Shown here: positions 30,140-38,491 of the stretch, one piece after another
Layout of the letters: every line of letters starts with the position of its first letter
Position numbering within the stretch: position 1 is the stretch's first letter
NCBI RefSeq assembly: GCF_026627445.1
Contig: NZ_JAPNLJ010000048.1
Span: forward strand, 1 to 49,248
Origin: Streptomyces sp. H27-H1
GTDB lineage: Bacteria; Actinomycetota; Actinomycetes; Streptomycetales; Streptomycetaceae
DNA length: 49,248 nt
Direction: 5' to 3'
Program-made: the position numbers and the translations under genes
Notes under the pieces: model-generated
The model's input: only the letters and a program-made list of their open reading frames with translations
The model's database searches: none
Told to the model about the DNA's origin: nothing

Positions 30140-30628
30140 ATGCCTGCTCGACGCACGAATGACGCACTCAGGGTCCCCAAGGGCCTGAAGATCCTCCCCC
30201 AGAGACAGGCCCTGGCCTTGGCTAAGGATGCCGAGATCGGGGGGCTCGGCATCGACTGGTCGGTGCAGCCGGCCGTCCTCGACGACGTGGGCCTGCAGGA
30301 GTGGGTCAGGCTGTCCGAGGTGTACGCCCACGATGCGACGCGCTTCCGAGAGGGCGAGCGTGCGGCCATCACGGCGTACTGCTCGTGGTGGTCGGCGTTC
30401 GCCGCGGCGGCTGCCGATGTCCGGGATCGGGGGCCGGTCGTTGAGGGCCGCTCCGACATGGACCGCGGGCGCACGGTGAAGAACCCGGCCACGGTGGCGA
30501 TGCGGGAGGCGTCGCAGCAACTGCGCTACTGGGCGCGGGAGCTCGGCCTGACCACGGACGCCCGGGTGCGGATCGGCCTGGCCGACTCCAGCGACGACAG
30601 CGCCGACGACGACAACCCCTTCAGCTAG
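30140..30628 (+). CDS. phage terminase small subunit, P27 family
   Basis: A 162-residue protein with the family pattern: a central block of helices (LQEWVRLSEVYAHDATRF, AAITAYCSWWSAFAAAAADV) and the conserved end (KNPATVAMREASQQLRYWARELGLT). The acidic tail is DDSADDDNPFS. Small terminase subunits recognise the packaging site on phage DNA and recruit the large subunit. The ATG at 30140 has GGAGAGG upstream. A GTG 6 bases earlier is possible. The HNH gene lies just upstream, a pairing common in phages and phage satellites. Confidence 0.88.
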   Translation: MPARRTNDALRVPKGLKILPQRQALALAKDAEIGGLGIDWSVQPAVLDDVGLQEWVRLSEVYAHDATRFREGERAAITAYCSWWSAFAAAAADVRDRGPVVEGRSDMDRGRTVKNPATVAMREASQQLRYWARELGLTTDARVRIGLADSSDDSADDDNPFS

Positions 30629-30636
30629 GAGTGCCA

Positions 30637-30915
30637 ATGAACACGAAGGCGATCGACGGGAAAACGGCTGGCGGGGTGCGCCTGCTGATCGACGTGATGC
30701 GGCACGCGCCCTCGAGCGTGTTGCCGACGGGCCGGTGGCTGACGGAGTCGTCGGCTGGGCGGCTGATGGATGCCGAGGGCGGCGTCTGGTTCATGGGTGA
30801 CGGGGGCCTGGCGGTCGAGCGGATGCTGCAGCTGCCGTGCCCGTGCGCGCACTGGGAGTTGACGACGTACCAGGACGGAGCGGAGATCTTCCGCAGAGTG
30901 GGCCCTATCAGCTAA
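30637..30915 (+). CDS. hypothetical protein
   Basis: A 92-residue protein (VRLLIDVMRHAPSSVLPTGR, then ERMLQLPCPCAHWELTTYQD). AGGAG is 5 bases before the ATG, and the start is only 9 bases after the terminase stop, so they form one operon. The CPCAH set may bind metal. No family recognised. Confidence 0.68.
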   Translation: MNTKAIDGKTAGGVRLLIDVMRHAPSSVLPTGRWLTESSAGRLMDAEGGVWFMGDGGLAVERMLQLPCPCAHWELTTYQDGAEIFRRVGPIS

Positions 30916-31185
30916 AATGACCACAGGTAGTTCGACGGCCAGCATTTGGGACCGCGAGCGACTCGTTCCGTAGCAGGAAGCTGGGGGTAGAGCGGCGGCC
31001 ATCGGGGAAACCCGCCCGCCAAGTCGCCGCCCCCGGCGACCGTCTGCGGGCGATGACGCCGCCAGCCCGTGTGTCCGCTGAGTTCGGCGCCGCCCGGACT
31101 CTCCGTCGTAGGCCCGCCCAGCGCGTACAGCGCGGCCAGCCTCCGGAATGTGCGGGAAGTGATCACTACTTCCTGAGGACGCACT
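30916..31185. other. 270-base gap before the capsid gene
   Basis: No supported gene on either strand. Weak symmetric G/C stretches (CGGCGACCGT/CGCCCCCGGCG) are present, but I could not identify a promoter with confidence. A packaging site near the terminase genes is conceivable, but nothing shows it directly. Confidence 0.35.
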
Positions 31186-32409
31186 ATGAGCGACATCGAA
31201 ATTCTGAGGGCCGAATTCCGCACCGTGGTGCGTGAGGTCAAGGCCATCTGCGAGACCCCGACCGGCGAGTGGCGGAACCTGACCGACGAGGAGTCGGCGA
31301 AGGCGACCGCGCTCATGGACAAGGGCCGCGACCTCAAGGACCGCATCACGCTGGCCGAGAACCAGGCGAAGGCAGAGCAGGGCGGCGCTGGCTTCCGCGA
31401 CGAACTGCAGAAGCTCGGCGACAGCATCGCCCGCCCGTCAGCCATGAAGTCGGCCATCCATCCGCGCGTGAAGGCCGCGGGCGGTTCCGACTGGGGCGAG
31501 AAGGTCATCCGTGCAGTGTCGGGCCCCGAGGGGTTCAAGGGCCTGCTCTCTGGCGGCGCGGTGCCGCTGACGATCCCGCTGGAGTCGGAGCCGGTGCGCA
31601 TCGGCGTGCCGGCCCTGGTGCTTCGCCAGCTCATCCCCACAGTGACCGGCCCGTCGCGGTTCAGCTACATGCGGCAGACCGTCCGCACGAACAACGCTGC
31701 AGTGGTTGCCCGCGGGGCGCTGAAGCCCACGAGCATCTTCACGATGACTCGGGTCGACGACCGGACCCGGACGATCGCCCACCTCTCGGAGCCGGTAGCC
31801 CGCCAGGATCTGCGGGACGCTCCGATGCTGCAGCGCTTCCTCGACATGGAGATGCGGCTCGGGGTGGAGATGGCCCTCGAGCAGCAGATCATCAACGGGT
31901 CCGGGTCGGGCGAGAACATGACCGGCATCGCGAACGTGTCCGGCAGCCAGGCGCAGGCCTGGGACACCGACATCCTGACCACCATGCGCAAGGCGAAGAC
32001 GAAGCTCGAGACTCTGTCGTTCTCGGACGGGGCCGCCTACGTCATCCACCCGAATGACTGGGAGACCATCGAGCTCCTCGCCGACAACGAGGCGCAGTAC
32101 TACCTCGGCGGCCCGGTCCAGACTGTCGACGTCAACGCGCGCCGGCTGTGGGGCATGCCGGTGGTGAGCACGACCGCTCAGTCGGTCGGTGTCGCGCACC
32201 TGGCGAACTTCAAGCTGGCGACCGAGCTGCAGATCGCCGAGGACATGCGTTTCGACTGGTCGGAGAACATCTACGACCCGGACGCCATCAGCGAGGGTGT
32301 CGGCGCGTCCGACTTCCAGCGGAACATGATCCGCTTTAGGGCCGAGATGGACGCCGGGCTGAAGATCTACCAGCCGTCGGCGATCGTCGAAATCGACCTC
32401 ACCGCGTAG
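31186..32409 (+). CDS. HK97-type phage major capsid protein
   Basis: A 407-residue protein. Residues 1-75 form the helical delta/scaffold-like region (EILRAEFRTVVREVKAICET, ALMDKGRDLKDRITLAENQA). The HK97 fold follows: VLRQLIPTVTGPSRFSYM, then LSEPVARQDLRDAPMLQRFL, EMALEQQIINGSGSGENMTG, YVIHPNDWETIELL, LWGMPVVSTTA, FRAEMDAGLKIYQPSAIVE. Full length and intact. The ribosome site is GAGGA 7 bases before the ATG. No capsid protease, portal, large terminase or tail gene accompanies it, so virion assembly would need helper functions or the protein has another use. Confidence 0.95.
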   Translation: MSDIEILRAEFRTVVREVKAICETPTGEWRNLTDEESAKATALMDKGRDLKDRITLAENQAKAEQGGAGFRDELQKLGDSIARPSAMKSAIHPRVKAAGGSDWGEKVIRAVSGPEGFKGLLSGGAVPLTIPLESEPVRIGVPALVLRQLIPTVTGPSRFSYMRQTVRTNNAAVVARGALKPTSIFTMTRVDDRTRTIAHLSEPVARQDLRDAPMLQRFLDMEMRLGVEMALEQQIINGSGSGENMTGIANVSGSQAQAWDTDILTTMRKAKTKLETLSFSDGAAYVIHPNDWETIELLADNEAQYYLGGPVQTVDVNARRLWGMPVVSTTAQSVGVAHLANFKLATELQIAEDMRFDWSENIYDPDAISEGVGASDFQRNMIRFRAEMDAGLKIYQPSAIVEIDLTA

Positions 32410-32420
32410 CCCCGCCGACT

Positions 32421-32489
32421 GGCTCACGGTCCTCGTTCTCCGTGAGCCACCAGCACCCGTCCCCGGGTTTCAGTCCAGGGGCGGGTGCT
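32421..32489. terminator. two tandem hairpins between convergent operons
   Basis: GGCTCACGG/CCGTGAGCC (32421-32448) is followed by AGCACCCGTCCCC/GGGGCGGGTGCT (32452-32489). They separate the rightward capsid operon from the leftward transfer operon and can serve both directions. Confidence 0.85.
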
Positions 32490-32502
32490 CTTGCAAGTCC
32501 CC

Positions 32503-32778
32503 TTACTTGGCCTGCGGCTTAGCGCGGTCGAGGAGGAATACGTGCACGACAGCCGTGATCATGAGAGTCCAGACCGCCGTAGGGAACCAACCGTTCACCT
32601 TGGGCTGCACGATGGCGAAGACCAGGACGGTAGCGCTGCAGGCCGTGTACAGGCCGGCGATCCACCAGGCGATGACGCCGCGGTACGCGGCGACGATGAA
32701 CGGCAGGCAGGCGAGTACCGACATGCTGAGCAGGGGGACGGGCGCCCAGGCGTAGCGGTGCCAGGGTCGGCCGAACAT
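32503..32778 (-). CDS. small membrane protein
   Basis: A 91-residue protein with three hydrophobic segments (VPLLSMSVLACLPFIVAAYR, IAWWIAGLYTACSATVLVFA, WFPTAVWTLMITAVVHVFLL) and a positive C-terminus. It is the last gene of the leftward transfer operon, after traB. Small membrane proteins in this place often belong to the spread (Spd) machinery of Streptomyces plasmids, but sequence alone does not prove it. The ATG at 32778 lacks a strong ribosome site. Confidence 0.66.
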   Translation of the reverse strand: MFGRPWHRYAWAPVPLLSMSVLACLPFIVAAYRGVIAWWIAGLYTACSATVLVFAIVQPKVNGWFPTAVWTLMITAVVHVFLLDRAKPQAK

Positions 32779-32873
32779 CTGCGGCGGGCTGGTTCTGCGA
32801 GATACGGGTTCGGGGCAGTCGACATGCCCGCAAGGATGACGGCATGGCCGCAGCGTCGCGGGGGGAACGCGAA

Positions 32874-32910
32874 AAGCGGCCCGTCCCCGAGTGTCAGGGG
32901 CGGGCCGCTT
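32874..32910 (-). terminator. hairpin behind traB
   Basis: AAGCGGCCCGTCCCC pairs with its near-complement across a short loop that contains a GTGTCAG copy. It resembles the hairpin at 32452-32489 in sequence. Confidence 0.65.
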
Positions 32911-33022
32911 CGGTGTGTCAGAGGGTGTCAGAGCGGCCGTCAGAGCGTCCTGACACCTGCTCCTGCCTAGGAGGATGGGTGTCAGGGCCGTCTGACGCGT
33001 CAGGGGGTGTCAGGGCTGTCAG
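32891..33022. repeat. GTGTCAG repeat cluster, candidate clt (TraB recognition) site
   Basis: Exact GTGTCAG copies start at 32891, 32915, 32925, 32979 and 33007, and one inverted copy (CTGACAC) is at 32950. One-mismatch relatives lie at 32937, 32992 (inverted), 32997 and 33016, the last covering the traB stop codon. Streptomyces TraB proteins bind 8-bp TRS repeats in the clt locus, often near the end of traB. Position and density fit this, but the sequence differs from published TRS. Confidence 0.72.
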
Positions 33023-35037
33023 GCATCGGCCATGGCGGGCACGATTCGATACCGGCCGGGCTTCGTCGTAACGGTCAAGCGCCCGTCCTCGAGCAGCTGC
33101 TGAAGCTCGCCGGACACCCATCCGCGCTTCCGGCCGAGCCGCTCGCCGTGTGCCATGACGTCCACAACGCCGATCACCATGGTTCCGTCGGCTTCGAACT
33201 CGGCAAGGATGTCTTGCAGGACCGTGCGCGCTTCCTCCCGGGTGAGGTCGGCGCCGTCGGGCTGGCCGAAGACGACGTTCTCCTCGCCGGGGGCCGGCGG
33301 GGGCAGTTCCTCGTTCGGGTCGATGTCGAGGTCTTCGTCGTCCAGGCGGCTCACGGTCGTCTCCTCGTCGTCGTCGCCCTCTTCCGGGTTCTCCTCCTGG
33401 TGTCGGGCGCGCTCTGTGTACGCCTTACCCACGGCCGAGGCTGCGGCACCCGCGGTGACGGGGTCGGGCTTGGCGCCGTTGCGGGCGGCCCATGAGGCTA
33501 CGGCCTCCATGAGGGACAGGGCGGAGTCGGTGAACCAGCGGGTCCGGCCGGGGCTGGAGTACCGCATCTCATCGACGCCGGGGGTAACGAGGTAGTTGTA
33601 GCCGGGCCGCCGGTTGGCCCAGCGTTCCGGGGCGGCCCCGGCATCGATGACCGTGTCGGGGAGCATGAACGAGGCGGCCATGGCGTTGGGGACGCCGAAA
33701 CACAGCCTGCTCCCGAGTGCGTCGCGGGTGGTGGTGCTGATCTGGTCGTGGCTGGGCCGCTGCAGGGACACGACCAGGGCGATGCCCGCGGACCGGGCCA
33801 GGTTGGCGATGTTGTTGAACGCGTCGTCTCCGAGCATGGACAGGCTGACGCCGGCCTCTTCGAACCAGCTCACCAGGAACGGGACCCCGGGGCAGTGGCA
33901 GGCGGTGCCGTCGGTTCGGCAGGAGTGCGCGGGGTCGGTCTGCTCGTCCGCGCAGATGGCTTCCCACTGCCGGTAGCGGTGGGCGCCGAGCCATGCGGTG
34001 CGGGCGGGGATCGCAGCAAGGACGGCTTCGACCATGGCTTCGGTCGGGGCGCCGCCCTCGACGGCCCAGTCGATGCCGGGCAACAGCGGGCGGAAGTCCT
34101 GGAATCCCTTGGGGTCGGACAGCCAGACGATGACGTCCTTCCGCGACAGGATTTCGGTCAGGAGGTTCAGGGCACCGTCTCCCTTCCCGGATCCGGTCAT
34201 GCCCGCGATCAGGAGGTGGGTTGCGTTGCGGCCGGCCTCCCGGTCGCCGGGGAACCACATCATCAGCGGCTGTCCGTCGTCGTACACGCCGAGGACGAGC
34301 GGGTCTTCCATGGAGCCGCCGGGCAGGGACGGACCTGCCTCTTCCCAGCGGACCGTGTCGGCGAGCATGTCGAGGGGGACGACGACGAGCTCGCCGCGGC
34401 GGGCAGAGTCGGGATCGGGCAGGTAGCGGACGGCGGTGACGGGGATGTCCAGCGCGGATGCGATCCGGGGCAGGGCCTTGGACACGTCGTCGTTGGTCTG
34501 CTCGCCGGCCTCGAGGAGAAGCGGCACGGTGACCCGGTTGGGTTCGACCTTGGCGCGCTGCATGAGGGCCTTGGCCAGGCCGACCTTCTCGAGCAGGCCG
34601 GCGCCATCCGTGACAGCCTTCACGCCGTCCGGGTCGCGCCGGTAGATCTGACGGATGTTCCAGGTCAGGGCGGTAACGGTGCCGCCGACGAAGAGGGCGT
34701 TGTACGACGGATCGAAGATCGAGGCCGACGTGAACCACACGGACCCGGCGGCCACGGTGATGGCCGAGTGCAGACGGCGCTGCGGGCCGACACCCTTGCC
34801 CGCCCACCAGGCCGCCCCCGTCAGGGCGACCGAGCCGAGCGTGAGGCCGATCCCCATGGCCGCATCTCCGGACCACACCAGGTGGCCGACGGTGCCGGAG
34901 ATCCCGAGCGAACCGACCCCGAGCCACGGCGGCAGGTACGGCTTCGCACGGTGCAGCAGGTAGCCCTTGATCCCGCCCTTGTCGGAGCTGCCCTTCAGCT
35001 GCTCCTCGTGACGCTGTTCGACGTCCTTGCCGGTCAT
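33019..35037 (-). CDS. traB: TraB-type FtsK/SpoIIIE DNA translocase
   Basis: A 672-residue conjugal DNA pump. The N-terminal 130 residues hold two to four membrane segments (LGISGTVGHLVW, GIGLTLGSVALTGAAWW). The RecA-like motor has Walker A GMTGSGKG near residue 280 and Walker B FLVSWFEEAG near 390. An acidic linker (EEGDDDEETT, DLDIDPNEELPP) leads to a C-terminal winged helix (IGVVDVMAHGERLGRKRG, LLEDGRLTVTTKPGRYRI), the part that reads TRS repeats in known TraB proteins. As hexamers these proteins move double-stranded DNA between hyphae. The ATG is at 35037. The gene follows a transfer-associated gene at 35052 and ends in the GTGTCAG cluster. Confidence 0.93.
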   Translation of the reverse strand: MTGKDVEQRHEEQLKGSSDKGGIKGYLLHRAKPYLPPWLGVGSLGISGTVGHLVWSGDAAMGIGLTLGSVALTGAAWWAGKGVGPQRRLHSAITVAAGSVWFTSASIFDPSYNALFVGGTVTALTWNIRQIYRRDPDGVKAVTDGAGLLEKVGLAKALMQRAKVEPNRVTVPLLLEAGEQTNDDVSKALPRIASALDIPVTAVRYLPDPDSARRGELVVVPLDMLADTVRWEEAGPSLPGGSMEDPLVLGVYDDGQPLMMWFPGDREAGRNATHLLIAGMTGSGKGDGALNLLTEILSRKDVIVWLSDPKGFQDFRPLLPGIDWAVEGGAPTEAMVEAVLAAIPARTAWLGAHRYRQWEAICADEQTDPAHSCRTDGTACHCPGVPFLVSWFEEAGVSLSMLGDDAFNNIANLARSAGIALVVSLQRPSHDQISTTTRDALGSRLCFGVPNAMAASFMLPDTVIDAGAAPERWANRRPGYNYLVTPGVDEMRYSSPGRTRWFTDSALSLMEAVASWAARNGAKPDPVTAGAAASAVGKAYTERARHQEENPEEGDDDEETTVSRLDDEDLDIDPNEELPPPAPGEENVVFGQPDGADLTREEARTVLQDILAEFEADGTMVIGVVDVMAHGERLGRKRGWVSGELQQLLEDGRLTVTTKPGRYRIVPAMADA

Positions 35038-35051
35038 GGGGATGCGTCCTT

Positions 35052-35621
35052 TCAGTACTGGAACGGGCGACGGGCTGAGGACGTACCGCCCTGGGGGCGG
35101 GCCGTGATGATGTCTGCGTACTCCCGCTGGAACGCGGCATAGGTGGCGGCGGCGTTGGCGGCGGCGTCGGCCAGGGACTCGCCGGCCTTCTTCAGCTTCC
35201 GGGCGACGCGCCGGGCCCGGATCTTGTGCTGGATGATGTTGTCCTGCGGTGTGCCCTTGGCCTGCGACAGTGCCGCCTGCAGGATCTCCGCGGCAACGGT
35301 CACCTCGATCGAGGCGTGGACGCCGAACGCCCGGAGGGTGTTGCAGTACTCCCTCAGCTCGGCCGCCGATCCGAACGACGGGTCGGGGAGCATCAGCTGG
35401 GAGCGGCCGTAGTTCCCGCCCGCGCTCTGGCTGCTGCTCGGCTGTCCGCCCCGGCCACCGGAGCTGGTAGTCCGGGTCGAGTTGACGTTGATGTTCGGGC
35501 CGAAGCTGAACGACGGTCCGTGCTTGGTCTTGCTGGTGCCGCCCTTAGTCGACGGGTTCTTGCTGGTGCTGCTTCGCACGCCGTTCGCGAAGTGCTGAGT
35601 CCCACCGTTGGCAGCGCTCAT
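35052..35621 (-). CDS. transfer-associated hypothetical protein
   Basis: A 189-residue protein. The first 85 residues are disordered and rich in Ser, Thr, Gly and Asn. The rest is helical (ELREYCNTLRAFGVHASIEV, IIQHKIRARRVARKLKKAGE). Proteins of this shape lie directly upstream of traB in many AICEs and Streptomyces plasmids. Its function there is not established. It lies 14 bases before traB and is separated from spdB by about 160 bases. Confidence 0.7.
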   Translation of the reverse strand: MSAANGGTQHFANGVRSSTSKNPSTKGGTSKTKHGPSFSFGPNINVNSTRTTSSGGRGGQPSSSQSAGGNYGRSQLMLPDPSFGSAAELREYCNTLRAFGVHASIEVTVAAEILQAALSQAKGTPQDNIIQHKIRARRVARKLKKAGESLADAAANAAATYAAFQREYADIITARPQGGTSSARRPFQY

Positions 35622-35779
35622 GGTGCCCCCTCGGTTCGGTCCGGGTGGATCCCGGCCCCCACGGCCCTCGGCAGGTGTTCCAGATGGAACACGTGGTGTA
35701 CGCGCGGTAGTCGCTGACTACGGAGCGCTTACCAGGTGCGAGGAACCTCGCACCTGCCGAGGGCGGAAGGGGTCGGGGT

Positions 35780-36703
35780 CTACCGGTACGCCGCGCGGTC
35801 GAGCTTGTTGCGCTCCCGCCGCACGGTCGCTTCGACGGTCGTCTGCTTGGCGTCGGGAACGCGGGCCAGGATCGCCTCGACGGCTTCCTCCCGGGATGCT
35901 CCGGCCGTCAGCTCGACGCGGGCGAGGTGTGCGATGTTCGTGCCGGGTTCGGACTGTTCGCGAACCGCGTTCGCCCTGTTCAAGGCCGGTTCGAGGGTCT
36001 GGATGACATCCAGGGGCTCGCCGTGTTCGCCGACCTGTTCGGCCGTGATCTTCCCGCTGCCGCGAAAGTGATCAAGCCCAGCCAGTTCGTTCAGGTCCTG
36101 CTCGGCGGCCAGCAACTCCAGCCTCGCGGCGACTTCCGCCTTCGCGGCCTGCCTGCGGGCCCCGGCGATGGCGAGCTTGGCGTTCGCCTTCGACATCTCC
36201 GCGGCTACCCACTGGGAGTCAGCCGGAGAGAGCTCCTTCTCGATGTGCCGGAACACGGCCAGCCACAGCGCCTTCGACACCAGCGACACCGCCGCACCGA
36301 CCACGGCCATCGGCCAGCTGCCCGCCTGCCAGCCGTGAAGGAAGATGGCACCCGCGGCGACCAGGACCAGCAACCACCCGACCTTGCGGGGGAACTCCCG
36401 CTTCTTCGGGTCGAAGCGCGCCAGGTACTCCAGCACCAGGACCGACAGCCACGCGATGTCGAAGACCGCGCCGGCCGCGTAGCCGACGCCACCGCCGAGC
36501 AGCTGGCCGATGCTGTACGTCGACCAGACGATCGCCACGAGGGTGAGCGCTAGGACCAGGCCGGAGACGCCGACGAGCGCCATCGTGTCCTTGTCGCGGG
36601 GCAGCTTCGGCATGCGGACCGCGAACGGCTCGGATACCTGGTTCGTGGTCCCGTCGATCGTGCGGTCGACCAGGCGGTGCCGGATCTCGTTGACGAACTT
36701 CAC
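35780..36703 (-). CDS. spdB: SpdB-type spread protein
   Basis: A 307-residue membrane protein. Four hydrophobic segments lie in the first half (MALVGVSGLVLALTLVAIVW, VGYAAGAVFDIAWLSVLVLE, VGWLLVLVAAGAIFLHGW, PMAVVGAAVSLVSKALWLAV). A long cytoplasmic helical region follows with a C-terminal motif ELTAGASREEAVEAILARVP and a basic end. Spd proteins help plasmid DNA spread along the recipient mycelium and interact with TraB. The start is the GTG at 36703 with GGGAGG upstream, overlapping the stop of the gene before. Confidence 0.86.
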   Translation of the reverse strand: MKFVNEIRHRLVDRTIDGTTNQVSEPFAVRMPKLPRDKDTMALVGVSGLVLALTLVAIVWSTYSIGQLLGGGVGYAAGAVFDIAWLSVLVLEYLARFDPKKREFPRKVGWLLVLVAAGAIFLHGWQAGSWPMAVVGAAVSLVSKALWLAVFRHIEKELSPADSQWVAAEMSKANAKLAIAGARRQAAKAEVAARLELLAAEQDLNELAGLDHFRGSGKITAEQVGEHGEPLDVIQTLEPALNRANAVREQSEPGTNIAHLARVELTAGASREEAVEAILARVPDAKQTTVEATVRRERNKLDRAAYR

Positions 36704-36915
36704 GACCGGCCTCCCTTCTCGGTGATGGCGCGGAGGATGTCGGCGGTGATCTCGGCGGGCAGGAGGCCCTTGTCGATGGCGGCGAGGGTGGCGAACTCGC
36801 GGGCGATTCGCTCGCGGCCCTCCGTGAGCGAGGACGGCCACTTGGCGTGCTCGCGCTCGTTGGTCTCGACGGACTTCCGCAGCAGCGCAGCGGCTTCTTC
36901 CAGGTAGCGGCTCAT
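36700..36915 (-). CDS. small hypothetical protein of the transfer operon
   Basis: A 71-residue helical protein (YLEEAAALLRKSVETNEREH, LTEGRERIAREFATLAAIDK). It overlaps both neighbours by four bases (GTGA at its end, ATGA at its start), so it is tightly coupled to spdB. Role unknown; perhaps a small Spd factor. Confidence 0.75.
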   Translation of the reverse strand: MSRYLEEAAALLRKSVETNEREHAKWPSSLTEGRERIAREFATLAAIDKGLLPAEITADILRAITEKGGRS

Positions 36916-37133
36916 TCGCTGACTCCTTGCGACTGGTGGGTGTTGACGTGGGCGGTCATCTGCTGACGCAGGCGGTCCTTGCCGCCCTCGCTGACACCGC
37001 GGAAGCGGATCTCGAGGCCGCACTCGACGCACCTGTACCGCCCGCTCTTGCCGCGCAGCTGCATGGCGAGCGCCGCCGCGCTGGTGAGGATCACGAGAGC
37101 CGTGATCACGTCGAAGATGCTGAGGGTGCTCAT
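36912..37133 (-). CDS. small membrane/zinc protein of the transfer operon
   Basis: A 73-residue protein with one hydrophobic segment near the start (SIFDVITALVILTSAAALAM), then CVECGLEIRF, and a His-containing tail (TAHVNTHQ). The C-x2-C and the two late His could form a C2H2 zinc finger on the cytoplasmic side. ATGA overlaps link it to the genes on both sides. Confidence 0.75.
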   Translation of the reverse strand: MSTLSIFDVITALVILTSAAALAMQLRGKSGRYRCVECGLEIRFRGVSEGGKDRLRQQMTAHVNTHQSQGVSE

Positions 37134-37324
37134 TCGGAGACTCCTTCGGCTACGCGCACCACACGGTGGGCAGCGAGGTTGGCGCCGTGCCGGTCGAGGG
37201 CACGGTTCGCGATGATCAGGGCGGCCATCAAGGCCGGAACGCTTGGGAGGGGCCGGACCGACCGGCCGAGGGAGCGCAGCGCGGCGCTCTCCGTCGGCCG
37301 GCGGATCGGCCAGTGCGAGCTCAC
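37130..37324 (-). CDS. small hypothetical protein of the transfer operon
   Basis: A 64-residue basic protein (SSHWPIRRPTESAALRSLGR, MAALIIANRALDRHGANLAA). I chose the GTG at 37324 because it overlaps the preceding stop by four bases, as in the rest of the operon. An internal ATG would give only 32 residues. Function unknown. Confidence 0.62.
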   Translation of the reverse strand: MSSHWPIRRPTESAALRSLGRSVRPLPSVPALMAALIIANRALDRHGANLAAHRVVRVAEGVSE

Positions 37325-37407
37325 TCGCCGTCCTGCGGTTCGATCGGGTCGTGGCCGCCCTGTCCGCACCAGTCGCACCCGGTCGCGGCCGGGTGGAGGG
37401 CGCTCAC
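37321..37407 (-). CDS. 28-residue CxxC microprotein
   Basis: A very short product with CDWC followed by GQGGHD, a minimal metal-binding pattern. It is supported by four-base GTGA overlaps with the genes on both sides (37404-37407 and 37321-37324), which would be unlikely by chance. Small C-x2-C-G-Q/G-H peptides of this kind are found in AICE operons; their role is unknown. Confidence 0.6.
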   Translation of the reverse strand: MSALHPAATGCDWCGQGGHDPIEPQDGE

Positions 37408-37583
37408 TGCTCGGCCAGTTCGTCGATGACCCTCAGGAGGGCTTCAACGGTGTACTCGAGGCTGCCGACGCTGCGGCAGAGATCGCTGTCGCTGGCCGTG
37501 ACGACATTCATGGCCTTCGAAGCGGCCAAAGCCTCGCGAGCGGTCGCGATGGTGGCGTCGCGGCTGATCCTGAGCTCCGCCAT
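37404..37583 (-). CDS. small helical protein of the transfer operon
   Basis: A 59-residue protein (ISRDATIATAREALAASKAM, SLEYTVEALLRVIDELAEQ), probably a helical hairpin. The ATG overlaps the upstream TGA by one base (TGATG), and its own stop overlaps the next start. Unknown function. Confidence 0.7.
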   Translation of the reverse strand: MAELRISRDATIATAREALAASKAMNVVTASDSDLCRSVGSLEYTVEALLRVIDELAEQ

Positions 37584-37957
37584 CACTTCTCCTCTTGCAG
37601 CGCGTGCAGGCGGTCCCGCAGCGGCAGCAGCCCGTACAGGGCGTGCGCCGTGATGGCCGCGGCCAGGTCCCCGAGGCCGGCCGGGTCGAACTCGTGGTGG
37701 TCCCCGTCGACCTCCACTACGACCTTCACGTCGTGGCTGCCGTACTCGGCGAACGGGAACTGCGACAGGTTCGCCTTCAGGAACTCGACCCGACCGCGCC
37801 CGGGGACCTCGACCGAGGCGGCGTGCTCGACACCGTCGTGGCGGATTCCGGAGCGGTGGTTGCCGTCTGCGTGGACGGCGACACACCAGGAGGGCTCCTC
37901 GAGGACGACCGGCCCGTGGTCGAGGGTCTGCACCGTGACCGTGTGCGGGGCGCTCAT
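37583..37957 (-). CDS. DUF6907-like hypothetical protein
   Basis: A 124-residue protein with a beta-rich first half (VTVQTLDHGPVVLEEPSWCV, AVHADGNHRSGIRHDG) and a helical end (DLAAAITAHALYGLLPLRDR). The PSWC-H pattern followed by paired His resembles the DUF6907 type common in Streptomyces mobile elements. Function not known. Overlaps the gene before it by four bases (37954-37957). Confidence 0.7.
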   Translation of the reverse strand: MSAPHTVTVQTLDHGPVVLEEPSWCVAVHADGNHRSGIRHDGVEHAASVEVPGRGRVEFLKANLSQFPFAEYGSHDVKVVVEVDGDHHEFDPAGLGDLAAAITAHALYGLLPLRDRLHALQEEK

Positions 37958-38301
37958 GCCGTCACCGCGTGCGTCATGTCGTTGAGCTCGACGTCGAACG
38001 GTGTCGGCAGCGGCTCCATCTCGAGCTTGTACGCGTGCGCCGTCAGGTAGCGGGTGAAGAAGTCCGTCTCGTACTCGCCGAGGTTCGGGGAGAGCATCAC
38101 GACGATGCGGGCGCCCCGGACTACCACGCAGCCGAAGAAGTCGGCGTCGGTGATCGTGGAGGTGATGACCTCGACGTGCAGCTCGGAGGCCAGGGCCTCG
38201 AGCGGGGCCTCGAAGACGTAGTCGAGGGTCGGCCGCTGGCCGGGCAGCAGGCGCAGGGCGGCCTGTATCGGGGGGACGCAGGCGGGTACGGTGTTTCCCA
38301 T
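37954..38301 (-). CDS. hypothetical protein, first gene of the transfer operon
   Basis: A 115-residue protein. The arrangement EALASELHVEVITSTITDAD, then ARIVVMLSPNLGEYETDFFT, then LTAHAYKLEME loosely follows the layout of ImmA/IrrE-type proteins, but the HExxH zinc motif is absent. I treat that as a weak resemblance. The ATG at 38301 has GAGGGAG 7 bases upstream; longer starts lack one. It heads the run of overlapping genes that leads to spdB and traB. Confidence 0.68.
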   Translation of the reverse strand: MGNTVPACVPPIQAALRLLPGQRPTLDYVFEAPLEALASELHVEVITSTITDADFFGCVVVRGARIVVMLSPNLGEYETDFFTRYLTAHAYKLEMEPLPTPFDVELNDMTHAVTA

Positions 38302-38398
38302 GGTTCGACTCCCTCTAGTCAGGGGTTCGGATCGCAGGCCCCGCTCGGTGTGCAACCACCGGTCGGGGCCGTCCTCGTTTCCAAGGCTCGATGTGCCT

Positions 38399-38427
38399 AT
38401 GTAACACCATGTGGTGCTGGATAGCAA
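38399..38427 (-). promoter_or_regulatory. probable promoter of the transfer operon
   Basis: On the minus strand: TTGCTA, 17-base spacer, TTACAT. The spacer holds the dyad CACCA-TG-TGGTG, a possible operator. It lies about 100 bases upstream of the ATG at 38301. Confidence 0.6.
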
Positions 38428-38491
38428 CACTCCGGCTGTGAACCGTAATCGCACGAGGCGCCCCTAGATGCTCGGTTGGAGGGTCTCAGCG

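Noticed and set aside
31186..32409. Complete prophage around the capsid gene
   Set aside because: No large terminase, portal, protease, tail, tape-measure, lysin or holin gene lies within the att-bounded element.
37954..38301. ImmA/IrrE metallopeptidase
   Set aside because: Only the general order of strands and one helix resembles that family. The HExxH motif is missing, so I list it as hypothetical.
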